Shown: positions 19,101-30,165 of the stretch, piece by piece
Position numbering within the stretch: the stretch's first letter is position 1
Layout: each line of letters starts with the position of its first letter
Source: Isochrysis galbana
Taxonomy: Eukaryota > Haptophyta > Isochrysidales > Isochrysidaceae
NCBI GenBank assembly: GCA_018136815.1
Contig: CM030940.1
Location: 1,444,613-1,508,612 of the forward strand
Length of the DNA stretch: 64,000 nucleotides
Direction: 5' to 3'
Translations under genes and position numbers: made by a program
Notes under the pieces: model-generated
Seen by the model: the letters and a program-made list of their open reading frames with translations, nothing else
Database searches by the model: none
Told to the model about the DNA's origin: nothing

Positions 19101-22100
19101 GGCGAAAAGGCGGCGTCCATGCCATTCGGCTCGAAGCTGCACTTGCTGCCGGCGAGCGTTGCGCCTAGCCTCCCGCTGCCCGCGGCTTGCTGCATCGAGG
19201 CAGCGTCGGGGCAGAGAGCCCGGGCGTCCACGGCTCCCGACTCGAGGTTGCTCCCGTAAAGCATAGCGTCTCCGCCTTGCGCCATGCCTATGGGCAACAT
19301 GACCTTGTTGAGACCACTTGCCTCGGTGCCCATGGCATCCGGCTCAAGGCTCCACCCGCTGCCGGTAAGTGCGGCGTCTCGACGCACACTCCTACCCGGG
19401 GGCACGTTGGGGGCGCCCATAAACCCGTCCATCGCGAGACAATCTGATATGACGTCGTTCTTCGATTCGAGCCTCTGCTTGGGGCAACCCGGAGACTTGC
19501 GGCCGCGGCGCTCGGCCTCATTCGTTGAAGTTACGGTAACGCCCGATGCGCCTTCTACTGCGGCCTCGTCCATCGGGTCATCATCGAGCCTGAGATCCTC
19601 CCTCGATTCGAGCCTTTGCCAGCTGCTAAGAGAAAGCCTCACTCGACGCACGGACCTGCCAGGGAGCAAGATGGCGGTGCTTGACTGGTTCTTTTGTGCG
19701 GCCTCGTTAGGGATCTCCTGCGGCTGTACCTCCTCTTTTGATGCAAGCAGCTGAAAACAGCCGCTCGGGGGGGTGCGGAACTTGCGCAGGGTCCTGCGCG
19801 GGGGGGCAATGGTGCTGGAGGCCTCCTCCACGGCGGCTCGGGCCGAGATGGCGGCAATAGCCCGAGTGTGTCCTTGAAGCAATGGAGTGCCCGCTAGCAT
19901 GAGCTTGTTGTGCGCGTTCCACCAAGGCTCTCCGGCGGGATCGGGTTCGTCTGCTTGCGGGGCCATTTGAGGAAGAGATCCCTCAAATTTCGGCATTGCC
20001 CGCCCTTGTAAGATGAGACTCGGAAAGACGACGTCTTCAACGATACGCATGACGGCGGCCTCAACGTCATGAGTCCGTGTGACCTGCTCGGCCTTATCGT
20101 CAGCGGCCAAGGGATGGAACTTATCGACGTCGTGAAACAATTTAGAGCGCATCTCATCCTGCATGTCGCCCAGCTCGATGTGTAGCCTCACGGTATCGCG
20201 GAGCAAGGCTGCCGGCTTCCGATTGGACACCATCTGCCCGGCTGGTAGGTCATTGGCGCACTTCTCGACGAGTGCATCAACAAGCTCCGACACACGTTTG
20301 AAGGCGTCGTACGCTCGAAGCATTCCTTGGAGCTGTTCTTTTCGTCTCCCATCGTCCATGATCCTCCTGCCACCACCGAGCTCATCAAGAGCGTCGCAAA
20401 TTGCCGGTGGAACCCGTTGATCGAGCTGCAATAGGTGCTGCAATCGCACCGCGGCACCCTCCGATCTCGCCGCACCGTCCTCCGGCGGCCCTGCATCTCC
20501 ACTACTGACGTCCTCGGATGACTCGTACGCGGCGCCCACGAGGCGGGTTGGCAACTGTGACATCAATAGAATTTTCTCGAAAGTTTTGAGAGCTGTGAGA
20601 TCGTCCCAAGCAGCCACGCCGTGCAGGTCACGGTGGACAGCATGCGCAACATCATGCGTGCGCTCCGGAAGCCGGCACTGCGGATACGTGGGATGTCCTA
20701 AGTTGATGATGGCCCGCTCGGCAAGTGCATCGATCCACAGCGCAGTTTCCACGAGAGAGCGCTGGCTATTGACGTCAGCGCTGGCCGGTTGAGTGTCGAC
20801 TGTTGGTCCAAGCAACCAGGTGAACTCTTTGGCGACTGCTAGTGCTGCTTCAGATGGTTCAGCGTACGGGCTCATCCCCTGTGCATCAGCATTGCTGGTG
20901 TCGTCCTCAGAAATCTCCGAGAAAAGCGCCTGGCTCGCTTCCTCCATGCACATGTCACTGTGGGTAGTACTCTGCGTACTACGCCGGAAAGACACCACGT
21001 CGGTCAAGAAGTTCGTCGTACACCTCGAAACCGCGGAGACGCTCTCGCCCTTCTCCCTGACCCAGAAAAGTGATTTGCTTTTCTTGCCCTCGCGTTTGAT
21101 CTCCACCCTATCCTTACCCTCCGAGAACAGCCTCCTACTCAGTCTCGGGGAGGCCCCCTCAACTGCCGGTGCCACAATCTCATTGCTCTCGGTCTTCTTG
21201 TCCCGCCGTCTGAGGCAACAAAGTACAGCACATGCCGAGCATAGTAGACAAAGCGCAAGCAGCACGAAGAGGAGGATAAGGAGAACAAGGTTCCTGGACC
21301 GGGAGAGGACTGCCTCCGATTCCGCCGCTGCCACGGCCTGTGCGCCAATTGCAAACGACAGGAAGGGCTCTAAAAGGCTGCCGTGGGCGGTCATTGGCAC
21401 AAGTTGTATCATCGTCAAACCTGACATGTCTTCGGTAGTGTCTCGCCTCACCGTAAAGCTGACCTTTTCATCTCCGTTCGGATCTGTCGAGGTGACGAGG
21501 GCGATGGCGATGCGCGTGTACCCATCCGGTGGTGAATCTTCCGGCAAGCGTCGGTTCCGATTATTCAAGTCCGAGTCCGCGCGCTCAATGACGTCAAAAA
21601 TAGAACTGAGAGTCGCCTTCCCTCCCTCTATGAAGACCTCGACGTCAGCCGCGATTGGCGGGCCACCACCCGACCTACTTTTCAGCACGGGTTCAGTGAA
21701 CTCGATCACCAGCACTACGTTTGCCTCCGCAAGGCCCGGGCACGACGACGGGTCGGCACAATCGAAGCTGCTCTTGTCCACCAAGAATCCCGACTCTGGT
21801 AGAGGCCTCGTGCAATCGTGCAATATCACTTCTTGGGTCATGGCCGGGAGAGCTCCGTGCCTTTCCGAGGTGATTGTATCCGCCTCGATCGACACAGTAA
21901 GTCTCTCGCCACCTTTGGGCCGTGGGACCGGCCACGAGAGCATGTAGACTCCAACCTCCGAGGAGTGACGACCCACGATTAGCCCTTTGATAGGCATCCC
22001 ATCTAGCTCTGCCTCGACGTGTTTGGCATCTAAGTCTTGGCCGCTCACCGTTACCCATACGTCCCCCAGCTCGATGTACGCGGGCGCATCCTCATTCCAC

Positions 22101-24532
22101 TGCGCCTTCGTATCCAAGGAGTTGGAAGGCTTAAGGCAGGACTCGGGGCGAAGTTTGGGCCCGAATGGTTGTTGGGGTGATGGCGGTGGATTTGGGGGAG
22201 GCGGCGAGGGCAGCGCGGGTCCTTGCGAAGCAGAAGTAACAGAAGACTCTCCAAATGGCGACGGCTCCGTGGGCGGAGGAGGTGGCTTGGGCGGCGCCGT
22301 AGGCGGCGACAGCGAGTCGGGTGGAGGTGGCGATCGTGACGGCGACATGGGCGGTGGCCGCGAGAGCAGCGGCGGCGAGCGCGGCGGCTTAGACGGTGGC
22401 GGCGGCGGAGTTTGAGGTCTGTCGCGCGGAATGGCGGGCGGGAAGGAGGGCGGCAGCGCCGATGGGGGTGGTGATAGCGGCGGCAGCGACGGGAGGGGTG
22501 AGGGTGGCGGCGTGGGCGGCGGCGGCATGGGTGGTCGCCGCAAAGGTAATGGGGAGAGCGGCGGCGACAGCGAAGGCTGTGGTTGCGTGGACGGTGGCGG
22601 TGGCGAGGTGGGCGAAGGGGTCGTGGGTGGCGGCGGCGAGGGAGGTGGCGGCGAGGGAGGTGGCAGCGAGGGAGGCGGCGGCGAGGGACTAGGCGACGGT
22701 GGCGGTGGGGGCGACTGCGGCCACTCGGCGGGAATATTGGGAGGGAAGGCGGGAGGTGGCGATAATGGGGGTAGTGATGGTGGAGGTGGCGGAAGTGGCA
22801 ATCGGGAGCGGGAGGGCGAAGGGGGTGCTTGCGGGGACGGTGTGGGTGGCGGTGGCGAGGGCGGTGGGGAAAGCGGCGGGGGCAGGGTGGATAGATGCGG
22901 CGTAGGCGACCGGGTTACAAGCAGAGGCAGCGTAGGGGGTGGGGTTGTCGGTGGCGGTGGCTCGGGCGGTGGTAGGTGGGGCGGCGGGGGCAGCAGTGGC
23001 GGCGGCGAGGGATCCGGCGCAGCAGGTGGGGGCGGGGGGGCTTGAGGAGCTCCAGTCGGAATTGCGGGAGGGAACCAGGGTGGTGGCACCAACGGAGAGG
23101 GTGATGGTGGGGGTGGCGATGGGGATAGGAATGGTGGCGGCAGCGAGGGAAGCGGTGGCGAGGGTGAAGTTATGAGGGGCGTGGACGGCGAGGGCGGCCA
23201 CGGCTTGGGCGGCGGGGAGGGCTGTGCGGAAATGGGTGACGCAGAGCTCACGGCGAGCTCTGCGGATAGCAGAGGCAATGCAGGCAGCGGCGGCCAGGAC
23301 GGTGGTGTCAGCGGCGAAGGATTCGGCGGGTGGAGCAGCGGCGGCGACGGCGACGGCGATGGCGGAGGGCATGAAGAAGGCGGCGGCGATGGGACTGGTG
23401 ATGGAGGGCGAGGCGATGGGGATGGGGAGGGGGGCGGCGGCGACCGTGGCGGTGACGGCAATGGCTTATAGGAGGCACAAGGAAGCTTCCCTCCGTAACA
23501 ATTTCCAGCAAGATCTGAACGCAGTGCTGGTCCGGGGAAGACGTCACCTAACGAATCGGCCCAGATGCAGCCATCAAGGTCGCCGCCAGTTGTTACGACG
23601 CGCGCCCACGGGGCGAGCACACTCGGGCCCCATGTTGTGTAGGTACCGCGTTTATGGCAGCGTGAGAGGCAAACGGTGCCGTTACCCATAAACACCACCA
23701 GCACTTTGCTCCCATCTGAAGAGCCCGGAGCGATATCCTCGGCGCAGAACGTCATATGGCAAGCGTTGTTTTCCTTGGCCTCGTACAGGCCATCCTGGTC
23801 TATCACATAGATCATGTGCCCTTCACCATCAGCACAGCCAGATTCATCACAATGCTCGCCCAACCTCCTTGCGAGAGTTTCGAAATCTTTCCAGTCAAAG
23901 ACCGGGTCAGTCTCACGATAGCCCGGCTTGCGCACAGTCCATTTCAGGGGATCTGTAATGTTCTGTCCGCGGCCAAAGTATGAGACGACATCATCGAAGC
24001 CAAAATTCACCTTTAGAAACGCAAGAGAGGTGCTTGATAGTATTGGCTGGGTGGCATCATTCCAAGGGATAGCAGCAATGGCTCATCTCGCATCGTTCGG
24101 GGCAAGCGACGCGCCTCCCACAAGAGAGGGAATGGCGTGCGCCAGATAAGACCGCTACACACTCAGACCTCTCAACCCTGACTCGGGTGTGGCTCCTCTC
24201 ACCTTCTGACTGTAGAAAGGATGGACAGGATTCGCCGTCACTCTGCCTCCGATGTGGAGCGCTTTGTTGACTTGATTTCCGGAGATCTGGGCGTCCAAAT
24301 TGGTGATGACTGAGAAGTCGGTCGCGCCAGGTGGAATCCTACACTCCTCCTCTTCTAGCCTGCGGCTGTTGCTTCCGTCTGCTCTGGCGTGGGCCGAGTG
24401 GGACCGATGGAGCTGGCGGTCTGAGCGCTGCAGCACCGTTGCCCTGCTTGTCGTGGGGGCTATTGCGAGCAGGAGCAAGCTGAGCGCGCCTCCAGGGCTG
24501 CGTTGTGGCCTGGCCACCGACGCCTGCCTCAT
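16115..24532 (-). CDS. Giant single-pass surface protein: secreted head, proline-rich stalk, 48-residue intracellular repeats
   Basis: Two exons, 24532-24203 and 24010-16115, join in phase 0 across a 192-base GTGAGA/AAG intron, giving about 2,741 residues. The start at 24,532 gives a good signal peptide (Arg-containing start, ALSLLLLAIAP core, SRA cleavage); ATG 24,565 is an alternative. Residues about 50-287 form a Cys-containing extracellular head; its NKALHIGGRVTA segment loosely recalls choice-of-anchor-A domains. Residues about 287-727 are almost pure PPPSP-type proline/serine repeat, like hydroxyproline-rich algal cell-wall proteins. A second extracellular region (730-1,010) precedes one membrane helix at about 1,014-1,040 (LVLLILLFVLLALCLL) and a Cys/Arg stop-transfer. 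The 1,700-residue cytoplasmic part has a helical region (1,150-1,500), degenerate repeats, then 13 regular 48-residue repeats (about 2,000-2,620). It may link the wall to the cytoplasm (inference); no catalytic domain is seen. Confidence 0.82.
16460..18340 (-). repeat. 13 x 144-base tandem coding repeat
   Basis: The motif CGAGACGTCGTCGAG (plus strand) starts at 16,496, 16,640, 16,784, 16,928, 17,072, 17,216, 17,360, 17,504, 17,648, 17,792, 17,936, 18,080 and 18,224, exactly 144 bases apart each time. Each unit encodes 48 residues containing LTGSGRNVESESSDPIGLDD and VSMREAAARRR. Variants fall into a few types (for example TTLTGSGRN against AALTSSGRN) that recur in mixed order. Much more diverged relatives extend to about 19,400. 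Confidence 0.97.
22150..23480 (-). repeat. Proline-codon low-complexity tract (stalk)
   Basis: On the plus strand this is GGCGG/GGTGG-type repeat with almost no T; on the coding strand it encodes PPSPPPP and related motifs. It lies inside the giant surface-protein gene. Gly/Ala frames on the plus strand here are shadows. Confidence 0.85.
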
Positions 24533-24565
24533 TCCTCGTCCCCCCGCAGGCTCTGACTGGCCCAT

Positions 24566-25719
24566 CGAGCGGGGGGTCCACTGGTTCCCCCCCCCACCCC
24601 GCCCCCCCCCCTCACTTCCCGCTGAGCGAAGGCGCCCCGTCGCGATGCCGACGTCCAAGCGAAGCCCATGGGCACCTCTGAAAGCGTGAAGAAACCCCTT
24701 TGGGTGGGTGAGACCTCCGCACGAGGTGCCAAGGCGGTCTCCGAGTGTCTCCCGTCGGTTTCAGGATATATATATATTGTGGTTGGTTACCTTCACTTCC
24801 GCGGCCTCTCTCCCTCACAACCTCTCTCTCTCTTCTCTAACCCTAACCTCGAGGAGACCTCTCTCTCTTCTCGCCCTTTTCTTCTGTGAATTGCTGTGGT
24901 TCATCTTTCCCCGAACCCCCCCCCCCCCCGCTGCCCGTCTTTCTCGCGCGCGGCATAAGAGGAATCAGAAGGACAACATTGAACTCTTGTGTACAGTAGG
25001 TTCGTTTCGCTCTCAGAGAGACGATCCACGCAGGACTTGCAGAGCCAGGAAGAGATAGAAAAGGGGGGTACAATAGAGAAGAAGCGGCGTGTGCCTCGTT
25101 GATAGAGAGTCCGCCAGCACAGGCGCGATGAAGATGATAGAGGATGAGGACGGGCCGTTTCTTCTTCAGAAGAGAAGGAGAAATGGGAGGAGAGGCGCCG
25201 TACACAGAGATAATTAGATGGCGCGCCGTACGGCACGGTGCTGCGCCTCTCTCTCGCCAGCAGAGAACCCTTCACCGTCGTTTCAGCGTCGCAACTCGTC
25301 GCTTCTAATCAATAAACAGCGTTTTCCCGTTCGAAAGAGAAGCTCCAAGATTAGAGGTTTTTTGCGGGGGTTCCACTTCGGTTTAACTGTTGTGGTTTCA
25401 CTTGCTCGAGTCGCGGTGAAACCCGTGGAAAGCCAACTTTTACAAAAGACCTGCGGACCGCGACGGGTTTCACTGCGCCCCGCTCCAATTTCGCTGTTCT
25501 GGTCCGTCGCTCGATCTGTTGCGAGACCACATCCCTTCCTATATGTTTCTGCTCTATCCCTCAAATGTCCTGTTCACGTTTTTCTGATGACTTTCCAATG
25601 GCTGCCGTCTACCAGAATATAAGTTGTCTCGTTGTTACAGTGAGTGTGGTGAACCGACGTCCCCGCTCTCTTCCCGACCTCTCCCTGGGTTCCCGCGTGT
25701 GTTGCGACAGCGTGCGGCG
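24566..25719. other. Intergenic region between divergent starts
   Basis: Holds the likely promoter of the minus-strand surface protein. 24,800-24,890 is CT-rich (pyrimidine on plus), 24,917-24,930 is poly-C. No gene seen. A telomere-like CTAACCCTAACC at about 24,838 is only two units and not significant. Confidence 0.5.
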
Positions 25720-26259
25720 ATGCCTACCCGCCCCTTCACGGCGCGGGAGCTGGAGGACGCCGAACTGGCGCTCGCGCTAGGAATCGCAGCGGACGAGGAT
25801 CGACAGTGGGATGAGCTCCTCGAGAGCTCATCCGCCGAAAGCGACGACGGCGAGGAGGTCGTCCTCCTTGCCGTTGCTGCTGACCCCCTCGGTCGCTCAA
25901 TGAAGACGCGCATTGGCCCCAAGCGCCTTTCGGTCGCTCGACTGGAGCGCGAGGCGGCGGAGTCGGGCGTAGGCGAAGATGTGTTCGCAAGGGATGTGTA
26001 TGTGCGCTTTGGCGTGCGGCCGGCGAGTTTCATCGTCAATGATGGTCTGGGGTGTGAGCGCGGCGTCCGTGCCTTCTGTGGCACCACACTCGCAAACGCG
26101 GAGGATGTACTCCTCCAACTCGATGCGCTCGGGCAGCCAGCTCGCTACGCCGTCATCGACGTCACCGTCAGAATACTTGCCTCCTCGCTCTGCTGCCTGT
26201 GTGTGGGGAGGTGCGTGAGTTTGAGTAGAAGTGCAAGCGCAGACCCGGGCCGCAGGTGA
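25720..26259 (+). CDS. Hypothetical acidic protein, possibly truncated
   Basis: An ATG at 25,720 opens a 179-codon frame starting MPTRPFTARELEDAELALAL, followed by a strongly acidic Ser/Glu/Asp segment (residues about 25-48) and a basic stretch KTRIGPKRLS. No family is recognised. The acidic beginning and later FARDVYVRFGVR recall N-termini of transposase genes in algae, but no DDE catalytic residues are present. Its 3' half overlaps the terminal exon of a minus-strand gene (25,897-26,196), so at most one of the two is likely real there. Downstream splicing is possible but not resolved. Confidence 0.35.
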   Translation: MPTRPFTARELEDAELALALGIAADEDRQWDELLESSSAESDDGEEVVLLAVAADPLGRSMKTRIGPKRLSVARLEREAAESGVGEDVFARDVYVRFGVRPASFIVNDGLGCERGVRAFCGTTLANAEDVLLQLDALGQPARYAVIDVTVRILASSLCCLCVGRCVSLSRSASADPGRR

Positions 26260-26929
26260 GCGCATACCGCCTCACTAGGCTCGCACTCACCCGCAACTCT
26301 TCATCGCTCAAGGATTTGAAGGCAGCTTGTGCGGCAGCGTTTTGCGCAAAGCCCACCGCACGCTCGGCTTCCTTCTCAATCTTACGACGAACGGACTCGT
26401 CGTTCGCGGCCTTGTACAACTCCGCCACTTGCACGATCAGCTCCTCGTACTCGGTGAAGCTCTCCGATTTGGTCCCCTCGGTCTCCGTAGGGTGGTCAAC
26501 TTCTACAGGTTCTCGTTGCTCTTTGCCTGACGTTTACAAGTGACTCCCCTCCTACGCACATGAGGGGTGACTGTGAGTGTGACAAGACGTCAAGTGTCAC
26601 GACGCGCGGTGCACGGACGCGTGTCGCGTCGACTGCGTGCTTGCTCCATATCCGCATTATCAAAGGCTTCATGCACTCACCTTGAGCCACCTCTTCAGAG
26701 AGTTCAAGACCGACGCATATGGGCTTGGAAAGTTCTCTCCGAACTCTTGGAAGCTCTCATCCAAGAGGACGAGAGTGAGGATGCCGTCGGTCTTGTTGGT
26801 CCAAATGTGTGCTTGTGTGAGCTTGTCCCCATCTTTTCCTGCGCCGTCCTTGAAGGTCTTGAAGGCCTTCGCCCCAGCGTCAATGACTTGCTTCAAGAGT
26901 GCGATGCGTCGAGGCTCCGTCCAATCCAT
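25897..26929 (-). CDS. Hypothetical three-exon protein
   Basis: Exons 26929-26681, 26518-26291 and 26196-25897 are all in phase 0; two donors are GTGAGT, and the acceptor of the first intron is the least certain. Predicted product is 258 residues. The N-terminus MDWTEPRRIALLKQVIDAG followed by an all-helical stretch with AHIWTNKTDG and FPSPYASVLN resembles the small Myb/SANT-like proteins often found with algal transposons, but tryptophan spacing is not diagnostic. The middle exon is Lys/Glu/Ala helical (YEELIVQVAELY). The third exon is acidic, with Cys pairs in VCECG. It overlaps the plus-strand gene candidate at 25,720. Function unknown. Confidence 0.45.
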
Positions 26930-27642
26930 GCGTGTCTTCTTGTTCACGTCATCTGACTCAGCCTGCCAATGGAGCGCGAGGTGGGTGCGGATGCGGAGGA
27001 GTGAGAGGGTCTGCCTTGCTCATGCTTGTGCGGCACGGTGCCGCATGCACGCGGCGCGACCGCCCGGGGCTGGGGCCTCTGACGGGCTCTACCGGCTTGT
27101 AAGCGCACCGCCGTCGCCATCGCGCGCTCTCCTCCCCAGCGGAAAAAAAACCGGTGGGCAAACTCGGCACAGCCTCACTGCGCTCCCACTGTACGCAGAA
27201 AAACAAACACGTTCCACCAAGCTTTCTCCTCGGCGTTTGACGTCAAACGCAAAGTGAAACCTAAGTGAAACTCCCACAAAAACCCTCGATTGGTGCTTCA
27301 CTACTTTCTGCTGTTTTCCCACGCTCTGGCAAGAACAAAAAAAATCCAGCAGGGTGAAAGGTGGCAGGTGGAGGAGCACCCCACGCTCTGCACGGTGGTA
27401 GGTGGAGGAGGACCACGCGCTCTGCCCGAAAAAATAGAAGTATGCGCATCCGGGCCACCTAGCTCGGAAGGAGACTCTTCTGTCTATGGATAAGGACGTC
27501 GAGAGCCTCGGAGTACCCGCCCCCTCCCCCCCCCCCCCCGGCGGGAAGTTAAAATGAGGTCCTCGCCCCCGCCCTAATGTGGGGAGCGAACAAGTCGCCA
27601 TGAGCCGCAGCATCAGCACCATCGAAGGCCGAAGTGTGCGAC
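26930..27642. other. Intergenic region, no gene
   Basis: Short frames only. 27,370-27,425 carries two copies of a 23-base sequence beginning GTGGAGGAG and containing CGCTCTG. 27,524-27,539 is poly-C. The 3' UTR of the AP endonuclease gene ends here. Confidence 0.5.
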
Positions 27643-29277
27643 TCATCTGCTTGTGACCCTTGCTCTCTTGAGAGGAGGAGCCAAAGAAGCTGCAAGTGCA
27701 CGTGCGTCCAAGGTGAGCAAGATGGGGCAGTGGTCGGAGCCTTCCAGTTCATGGAGGTGTTGCACGTCAACCAGTGCGCCCGGGCCGTGAGCGACCGCAT
27801 CGCACACTAGAAAATAATCCAGGCGCAGACCGCGGTTGCGCGGGCGCGCGCGCGCACGCTGTGACCAAAATGTAAATTGTCCCTCTGCTGATGGGTGGAC
27901 CAAGCGGAACGCATCGCGAAACGCGTCTATGGTCCGCAGCATTGACGCACGTTCGTCGGGCGTCGTCCCCGCTTGCTTCTCAATGCGCGGCTCACCTGCG
28001 TTCCAGATGTCCAAGTCGTATACTGCCACATTGTAGTCCCCCGCGGCAATGAGGGCACGTCGAGGAGAGTTGTTCCCACAGGGTTGGCCGCACATGTAAC
28101 CCTCCATCTCGGGCGTATCCTCATTTGCAGTGGCCGCAGCTATACTTGGTTGTGTACTCCCGTGAGGGGTGGCACCGTACGACGCTGCTGCGCAGTATTC
28201 GCGTCTTAGAGACTCCAAGAACCGCTCGTCCCACCCGCCAGGACCTACACGGTAGTCGAGTCGCGCAAGCCCTGCTCCAGAGTTCGGTGTGTAGACGTTG
28301 ACCAAGACGAGCTCGTGTGCATCCTCACGCTTGCTTATACCGTTTGTAGGGCTCTCGGGTGGGTGGGGCGGAGGCAGCGGAAGTCGCAAACAGAGACCAC
28401 GCCCCTCGCTTCCCGCCTCGTGGCCGGCGTCAACGGCCAATGGCGCACAAGTCACCAAGCTACCACTGCCAGTTGACTCGGTGTCTTCAGCATGTCCTGT
28501 GCCAGATGCAGCATGCGCGGGCATATCCTGGTCAGCTACGTCAATGCCGAGCGCAATCTCGCACCATAGCGTCGCAACACCAGAATAACCTTTTCGTCCA
28601 GTCGAGCACGACCACTTGGCACGCCACGAACTGCTGCCTTTCGGACGCGAGAGTGACGCCAGTAGGTTGAGCAGCTCCTCTTCCACCTCGGGAACGTGCT
28701 GGGTTTGCAGCTTCGTCTCTTGGAGCAATATCACGGCGACGTGCTCCTCCTGTACCAGATGGCGCAGCGCGTCCACTCCCTCACTCTTCTTCAGTAGGCC
28801 ACGTAGTCCGGCCACGTTCCACGAGGCTACACGCCACAGCGCCGCCGACGGGTGCAATGCCGACTGGCGAGGCGTATGCGATCGTTGCACTCGCCCAGGC
28901 ACGCCTACGGTGGAGCTCTGCGTGCGCGAGACGCTTCTGACATCCGGAGAAATCTCGACGGGCCTTGGAAGCTGTGAGCTGCTTAGCGGTGGCGGTTGCA
29001 CAGGCCCGTCTTGTCCTGATTCCAAGCGTGCAGGAGACGCCTCCTCCAGCCGTCGCACGAGCTCTGCCTTGCGCCCAGAGACTTTGAGACCGCGCGAGCG
29101 CAGCTCACGCTGCAGCGCCTTGACAGTCTGTCCCGCCCAATCGTGCTGCGCCCTCTCGCTGCCGTCCGAAAGCAGTGGCGGCGAGAGGCGGCAGGCAGCC
29201 AGCGGCAAAGAGCGCAGAAGGTGCCCGTGGGGTCCACCTGCTGCACACGCTGTGAGGGCCGCCACGAGAGAGGCCAT
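27643..29277 (-). CDS. AP endonuclease (ExoIII/APE1 type) with N-terminal SAP domain
   Basis: A 544-residue intronless gene. The enzyme cuts DNA 5' of abasic sites in base-excision repair. An N-terminal Ala/Leu/Arg segment (1-40) may target an organelle. A SAP DNA-binding domain lies at about 48-84 (VKALQRELRSRGLKVSGRKAE). The catalytic domain (about 148-530) keeps the hallmark residues: Asn154 in SWNVAGLRG, Glu187 in LQETKL, the Tyr of NVYTPNSG, GDYNVA (Asp near 413), WSQ with LDYFL, and His516 in GSDHCPI. The SAP-ExoIII order is that of plant ARP. The catalytic domain is interrupted by non-conserved inserts at about 245-310 and 360-400, absent from ordinary APE1. A GA/CT microsatellite lies just upstream of the ATG. 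Confidence 0.95.
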   Translation of the reverse strand: MASLVAALTACAAGGPHGHLLRSLPLAACRLSPPLLSDGSERAQHDWAGQTVKALQRELRSRGLKVSGRKAELVRRLEEASPARLESGQDGPVQPPPLSSSQLPRPVEISPDVRSVSRTQSSTVGVPGRVQRSHTPRQSALHPSAALWRVASWNVAGLRGLLKKSEGVDALRHLVQEEHVAVILLQETKLQTQHVPEVEEELLNLLASLSRPKGSSSWRAKWSCSTGRKGYSGVATLWCEIALGIDVADQDMPAHAASGTGHAEDTESTGSGSLVTCAPLAVDAGHEAGSEGRGLCLRLPLPPPHPPESPTNGISKREDAHELVLVNVYTPNSGAGLARLDYRVGPGGWDERFLESLRREYCAAASYGATPHGSTQPSIAAATANEDTPEMEGYMCGQPCGNNSPRRALIAAGDYNVAVYDLDIWNAGEPRIEKQAGTTPDERASMLRTIDAFRDAFRLVHPSAEGQFTFWSQRARARPRNRGLRLDYFLVCDAVAHGPGALVDVQHLHELEGSDHCPILLTLDARALAASLAPPLKRARVTSR

Positions 29278-29397
29278 TCGAGAGAGCGGTGAGGCAGCGC
29301 TGCACGCGAGGGGTTTTGGGCTGGGGGAAAGGGGGCGGGCGCGCGCTGGGGAAGGGGGGGCGGGGGGGCGGAGGGACTCCGATGAGGGGAGGCAGGA

Positions 29398-29530
29398 GGA
29401 GGAGGGGAGAGAGAGAGGGAGAGAGAGAGAAGAGAGAAATGAGAAGAGAGAGAGGGAGGGGCCACGCTGTCTCCTCTCCCGCCTGGCAGAGAGAGACTAA
29501 ACTTCAGAGGAGAGAGAGAGGGAGGCGCGA
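29398..29530. repeat. GA microsatellite upstream of AP endonuclease gene
   Basis: Two GA-rich blocks on the plus strand (CT on the sense strand of the minus-strand gene) starting about 120 bases upstream of its ATG. Confidence 0.85.
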
Positions 29531-29796
29531 GAGAGTGGAAGAAGGGACTGCCGGTAGGGTTTGTCTTCACACTCACAGGCCATCTTCGATCTTATTGTAC
29601 TATGCTCCGCCGCCTTGGCCCAGATCCTACCCACCTTCTGTCTGAGAATGAGTTTTGTAGTAGAGTCCAGCTCTGTGTCCTGTGGGAAATTAATTGTGCC
29701 CTCACGAGTGTCTCGATCCCTCGCCGTTGCTAGACTCATACTACAGCTCATCACGTACTCCCTGCTAGCACTGACTGACCTATCCTATGGGCATAT

Positions 29797-29816
29797 GCAT
29801 ATGCATATGCATATGG
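29797..29816. repeat. Short GCATAT repeat
   Basis: Four tandem GCATAT/ATGCAT-type units. Self-complementary, no associated gene. Confidence 0.8.
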
Positions 29817-29882
29817 AGATGGGCATAGCGCATAGCTCATAGTCATAGCTCATGCTGGACTCGAATGTGCATGGTTTTATGG

Positions 29883-30060
29883 CCGTCAAACAGTGGTTTA
29901 CAACTGCTAACACGTAGGGGAGGCTGCGTTTTTTGACCGTTCACCAAAGCCCAAGAAAAACTCTTGGCTCTTGGCAGGAGCTCCTGGCTCTGGGGGGCGG
30001 GGGGCTTAACTGTAACTGTTAACTGCCGCCACGAAAATTGCCGAGGAAAATGGTGGGTTT
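29883..30060. repeat. Repeat family C, copy 3
   Basis: CCGTCAAACAG at 29,883 and TTTTTTGACCG ending at 29,939 form the inverted ends; AAGCCCAAGAAAAAC and GCCGCCACGAAAATTGCCG follow, as in the copy at 12,588. Non-coding. Confidence 0.7.
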
Positions 30061-30165
30061 AACGTGTTTTAAATCCCCCCCCCCGCCCCCGCGCCCCGCC
30101 TCTGCCTCTGCCCTCTGCACACACGCTGGGGCTCTCTCACAATACACAATACAGAACTGGCGGTC

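Noticed and set aside
22431-23045. Gly-rich plus-strand frames resembling glycine-rich proteins
   Set aside because: Reverse complement of the proline-rich stalk; the minus-strand reading continues into folded domains and a membrane span.
24838-24850. Telomere-like CTAACCCTAACC
   Set aside because: Only two units within CT-rich DNA; too short to mean a telomere or interstitial telomeric tract.
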